Source: Paracoccaceae bacterium
GTDB lineage: Bacteria; Pseudomonadota; Alphaproteobacteria; Rhodobacterales; Rhodobacteraceae
Assembly: GCA_023134935.1 (NCBI GenBank)
Contig: JAGLUD010000494.1
Span: 1 to 8,661, forward strand
Direction: 5' to 3'
Length of the DNA: 8,661 nt
Position numbers and translations under genes: made by a program. Of the stretch, positions 6,279 to 8,661 are shown piece by piece; the first letter of the stretch is position 1, and every line of letters begins with the position of its first letter. Below the pieces are notes generated by a model. It was not told the origin of the DNA. It saw only the letters and a list, made by a program, of their open reading frames with translations, and searched no databases.

Positions 6279-7529
6279 GTGCATTATTCGGCGCTCCAAA
6301 TTTTGAAGAATGGTTTGTCTGGGAACAAGGGCTGGAAGCCTGTTTGGCGTAACCCTGAGCCCAAGAAGTCCTACGATATCGTTATAATTGGTGGTGGCGG
6401 GCATGGCCTGTCGACCGCGTATTATTTGGCCAAGACTTATGGTATCCGAAACATCGCCGTGCTTGAAAAAGGGTATCTGGGGGGCGGAAATGTCGGGCGT
6501 AATACCACGATTGTGCGCGCGAACTATTTGCTGGACGGGAACTTGGAGTTTTACTCGCATTCCTTGAAGCTTTGGGAAAACCTTGAACAGGAACTGAATT
6601 ATAACGTCATGCTCTCGCAGCGCGGTTGTTTGATGTTGGCGCATAACGATGGGCAGTTTGATAGCTTGGCGCGGCGTGGAAATGCGAATTTGGCGACAGG
6701 CGATGATGCCCTTCTGATGAGCGCAGATGATGTTCGCGCCTTCACTCCTTACCTTAATTTTGACGATGCCCGTTTCCCTATTCGCGGCGGGTTATTGCAA
6801 CGCACGGGCGGCACTGCACGTCACGACGCGGTTGCATGGGGCTATGCGCGCGGTGCGGACATGCGCGGCGTTGATTTGATTCAGAACTGCGAAGTTACGG
6901 GATTTCGGATCGAGGGTGGTAAGATCAAGGGTGTCGAAACATCGCGCGGATATATTGGCGCGAGCAAAGTCGGAATGTCAGTCGCGGGGCGAACGTCCCA
7001 AGTGGCCGAAATGGCTGGGTTAAGTTTGCCGATCGAAAGTCACGTTTTGCAGGCTTTCGTGACAGAAGCCGTGAAGCCAGTGATCGATACGGTAATTTCG
7101 TTCGGTATGGGTCACTTCTATATTAGCCAGTCGGACAAGGGCGGGTTGGTGTTTGGCGGCGATATTGATGGTTACAACAGTTACTCCCAACGCGGAAACC
7201 TGCCGATTGTCGAGCATGTGGCTGAGGCAGCAATGGCCCTGATGCCAATGGTCGGAAAATCACGGATGCTGCGAAGTTGGGGTGGGATTATGGATATGAG
7301 CATGGACGGCTCTCCGATCATCGACAAAACACCCGTCGAGGGTTTGTTCCTGAATGGTGGCTGGTGCTACGGCGGGTTCAAGGCTGTACCTGCGGCAGGG
7401 GCTGCGTTTGCGCATCTTATGGCGACAGGGGAAAAGGCGGATTGGGCGACCAAATTCAACCTGAACCGTTTTGAGACCGGATACGTAATTGATGACGAGG
7501 GCACTGGCGCTCGTCCGAACCTGCATTGA
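6279..7529 (+). CDS. soxB: Sarcosine oxidase beta subunit family protein SoxB
   Basis: A 416-residue flavoprotein, the usual length for the beta subunit of heterotetrameric sarcosine oxidase, with a GTG start. It shows the family N-terminus (YSAL, then GNKGWKPVWR at 15-24), the FAD-binding IIGGGGHGLSTAYYLA at 36-51, VGRNTTIVRANYLL, and GGTARHDAVAWGYARGAD at 177-194. His182 there corresponds to the histidine that covalently carries FMN in known enzymes. The C-terminal GWCYGGFKAVPAAG (361-374) completes the flavin site. SoxB holds the amine oxidation site: sarcosine plus oxygen and tetrahydrofolate gives glycine, methylene-tetrahydrofolate and peroxide. The segment KVGMSVAGRTSQVAEMAG (230-247) suggests a roseobacter paralogue class, so another N-methyl amine remains possible as substrate. 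First gene of the soxBDA operon. Confidence 0.93.
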   Translation: MHYSALQILKNGLSGNKGWKPVWRNPEPKKSYDIVIIGGGGHGLSTAYYLAKTYGIRNIAVLEKGYLGGGNVGRNTTIVRANYLLDGNLEFYSHSLKLWENLEQELNYNVMLSQRGCLMLAHNDGQFDSLARRGNANLATGDDALLMSADDVRAFTPYLNFDDARFPIRGGLLQRTGGTARHDAVAWGYARGADMRGVDLIQNCEVTGFRIEGGKIKGVETSRGYIGASKVGMSVAGRTSQVAEMAGLSLPIESHVLQAFVTEAVKPVIDTVISFGMGHFYISQSDKGGLVFGGDIDGYNSYSQRGNLPIVEHVAEAAMALMPMVGKSRMLRSWGGIMDMSMDGSPIIDKTPVEGLFLNGGWCYGGFKAVPAAGAAFAHLMATGEKADWATKFNLNRFETGYVIDDEGTGARPNLH

Positions 7530-7539
7530 GGGGCGTGAT

Positions 7540-7809
7540 ATGAGAATTATTTGCCCAAACTGTGGAGAGCGCGACCACCGCGAATTCGAATACCTCGGTT
7601 CCGCCAAACTGTTGGAACGCCCTGAAGGCGGCGATGCCGCCGCGTATCACGACTACGTTTTTCAACGAAGAAACCCTTCAGGTGAAAATGCCGAGTTGTG
7701 GCAACATGTAATGGGATGCAGTGCGTGGCTGCATGTAGTGCGAAACGTCACGACACATGAAATCATCGAGGTCAAACTCGCCCGTGACGTGAAGGAGGCG
7801 GCGCTATGA
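7540..7809 (+). CDS. soxD: Sarcosine oxidase delta subunit SoxD
   Basis: An 89-residue small subunit. Cys5 and Cys8 (ICPNCGER) with His56 and Cys60 (WQHVMGCSAW) match the zinc ligands known in SoxD structures (two N-terminal Cys, then a His and a Cys about 50 residues on). It is a structural part of the alpha-beta-gamma-delta complex in the cytoplasm. The start is ATG at 7540, 10 bases after the soxB stop; GAGGGG overlapping the soxB TGA serves as ribosome site. An in-frame ATG at 7489 inside soxB is rejected because MRIICPNCG is the family N-terminus. The gene's TGA overlaps the soxA ATG as ATGA, indicating translational coupling. Confidence 0.95.
   Translation: MRIICPNCGERDHREFEYLGSAKLLERPEGGDAAAYHDYVFQRRNPSGENAELWQHVMGCSAWLHVVRNVTTHEIIEVKLARDVKEAAL
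7792..7798 (+). promoter_or_regulatory. Strong ribosome binding site of soxA inside soxD
   Basis: AAGGAGG, a near-perfect complement to the 16S rRNA tail, lies 7 bases before the soxA ATG at 7806 within the last codons of soxD. It shows that soxA has its own strong initiation as well as coupling through the ATGA overlap. Confidence 0.85.
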
Positions 7810-8661
7810 ACCGTTTTCCAACAGGGGGTCTGATAGACCGCGACATCTCGATTCCGTTTACGTTTGACGGGCAGACCTACACTGCGCATCCCGGCGATAC
7901 GCTGGCGTCCGCGTTGCTGGCAAATGGCGTGCGTCTTATGGGGCGCAGTTTCAAATACCATCGTCCGCGCGGGGTGCTGACGGCGGGGTCGGAGGAACCG
8001 AACGCACTGATGGAGATTGGCGTTGGCCCGGATCGCACGCCTAACATGCGGGCAACGACGCAAGAAGTTTACAATGGCATGGTGACGCAAAGTCAGAATC
8101 GTTTTCCAAGCCTGAAGGCGGATATGTTGGCGGTTAACGACTTGCTGTCGCCATTCTTGGGTGCGGGTTTCTACTACAAGACCTTCATGTGGCCGAAAAA
8201 ATTCTGGGAGGCGGTTTACGAGCCGATTATCCGCCGTGCGGCTGGACTTGGGCGTCTGTCCGGGGATCCCGATCCTTCCGTTTACGAAAAAGCTTGGGCG
8301 CATTGCGATGTGCTGATTATTGGCGGTGGTCCGGCAGGATTGATGGCTGCTTTGACGGCTGGCAAAGGCGGCGCGAAGGTTATTCTAGCGGATGAGGATT
8401 TCGTCATCGGTGGTCGCTTGAACAGCGAGCAAACCGAGGTGGGCGGCAAACATTCGCAGCGCTGGGCGGCCAAGGTGGCGGCAGAACTGGTTGAAATGCC
8501 AAATGTCCGCGTGATGACCCGCACGACGGTGACTGGTGCATACGACGGTGGAACTTACGGCGCGATAGAACGAGTGTCAGATCATATCGCGGATGCACAC
8601 GGCGCACCACAGCAGATATTCTGGCGGATCGTGGCGAAACACACCATCCTTGCTGCGGGCG
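7806..8661 (+). CDS. soxA: Sarcosine oxidase alpha subunit SoxA, N-terminal part (partial)
   Basis: The frame stays open from ATG at 7806 to the window edge, giving 285 residues of a protein that normally has about 1000. It begins with the ferredoxin-like domain common to this family (FTFDGQTYTAHPGDTLASAL at 18-37, then GRSFKYHRPRG at 46-56), which has a 2Fe-2S-like fold without the cluster cysteines. The dinucleotide-binding motif VLIIGGGPAGLMAAL is at 169-183, with the acidic strand end VILADED (192-198) and GGRL at 202-205. SoxA binds NAD and, through its missing C-terminal GcvT-like half, tetrahydrofolate that accepts the one-carbon unit. It follows soxD with a 4-base ATGA overlap; soxG is expected after it, outside the window. 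Confidence 0.95.
   Translation, partial: MNRFPTGGLIDRDISIPFTFDGQTYTAHPGDTLASALLANGVRLMGRSFKYHRPRGVLTAGSEEPNALMEIGVGPDRTPNMRATTQEVYNGMVTQSQNRFPSLKADMLAVNDLLSPFLGAGFYYKTFMWPKKFWEAVYEPIIRRAAGLGRLSGDPDPSVYEKAWAHCDVLIIGGGPAGLMAALTAGKGGAKVILADEDFVIGGRLNSEQTEVGGKHSQRWAAKVAAELVEMPNVRVMTRTTVTGAYDGGTYGAIERVSDHIADAHGAPQQIFWRIVAKHTILAAG

Noticed and set aside
6222..6644. Open frame of 140 codons on the minus strand reaching into the efp-soxB gap
   Set aside because: Nearly all of it is antisense to soxB and no ribosome site or family motif supports it.
7662..8303. Open frame of 213 codons on the minus strand
   Set aside because: It is antisense to soxD and soxA, whose motifs are unambiguous; arginine- and histidine-rich translation is typical of a shadow frame.
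1..8661. Mobile element, CRISPR array, phage or defence island
   Set aside because: No transposase, integrase, repeat array, tRNA or att-like repeats are seen; every gene belongs to a standard metabolic or housekeeping family.

Overview
The window looks like ordinary chromosome from a marine alphaproteobacterium of the Roseobacter group (Rhodobacterales). The evidence is the gene families (heterotetrameric sarcosine oxidase soxBDA, efp followed by suhB, an AllA/aminotransferase pair of purine breakdown), the style of the protein sequences, the moderate GC content and the tight packing. The genus cannot be named from this sequence. No stretch longer than about 160 bases lacks a gene.

Layout from left to right: (1) the 3' end of allA (ureidoglycolate lyase, + strand) converges on and overlaps a class V aminotransferase gene (- strand), probably acting on glyoxylate with ureidoglycine, alanine or serine. 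Both fit purine/allantoin catabolism and glyoxylate handling. (2) A 159-base divergent gap separates the aminotransferase from a complete ABC exporter half-transporter (+). (3) The exporter converges, with a 4-base overlap, on a family 2 glycosyltransferase (-). (4) A 79-base divergent gap leads to ygfZ (+), a folate-binding protein of iron-sulfur cluster maintenance. (5) ygfZ converges, again with a 4-base overlap, on suhB (-), which lies 48 bases downstream of efp (-, elongation factor P). (6) A 135-base divergent gap holds a likely efp promoter and leads into soxB-soxD-soxA (+). soxA runs off the right edge.

The sox genes encode beta, delta and alpha subunits of a sarcosine oxidase-type enzyme, which demethylates N-methylglycine to glycine while passing a one-carbon unit to tetrahydrofolate. 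The gamma subunit gene soxG would be expected beyond the right edge. Loose metabolic themes link the window: glyoxylate and glycine chemistry (AllA, aminotransferase, sarcosine oxidase) and folate-dependent folds (YgfZ, and SoxA whose C-terminal half lies outside).

I found no mobile element, CRISPR array, RNA gene or defence system, and no convincing novel system. The more interesting points are the three convergent gene pairs that share their ends, a 21-base-spaced direct repeat over the efp promoter, and a SoxB that may belong to a roseobacter paralogue class with uncertain substrate. Several starts were moved inward from the longest possible reading frame on ribosome binding site evidence.
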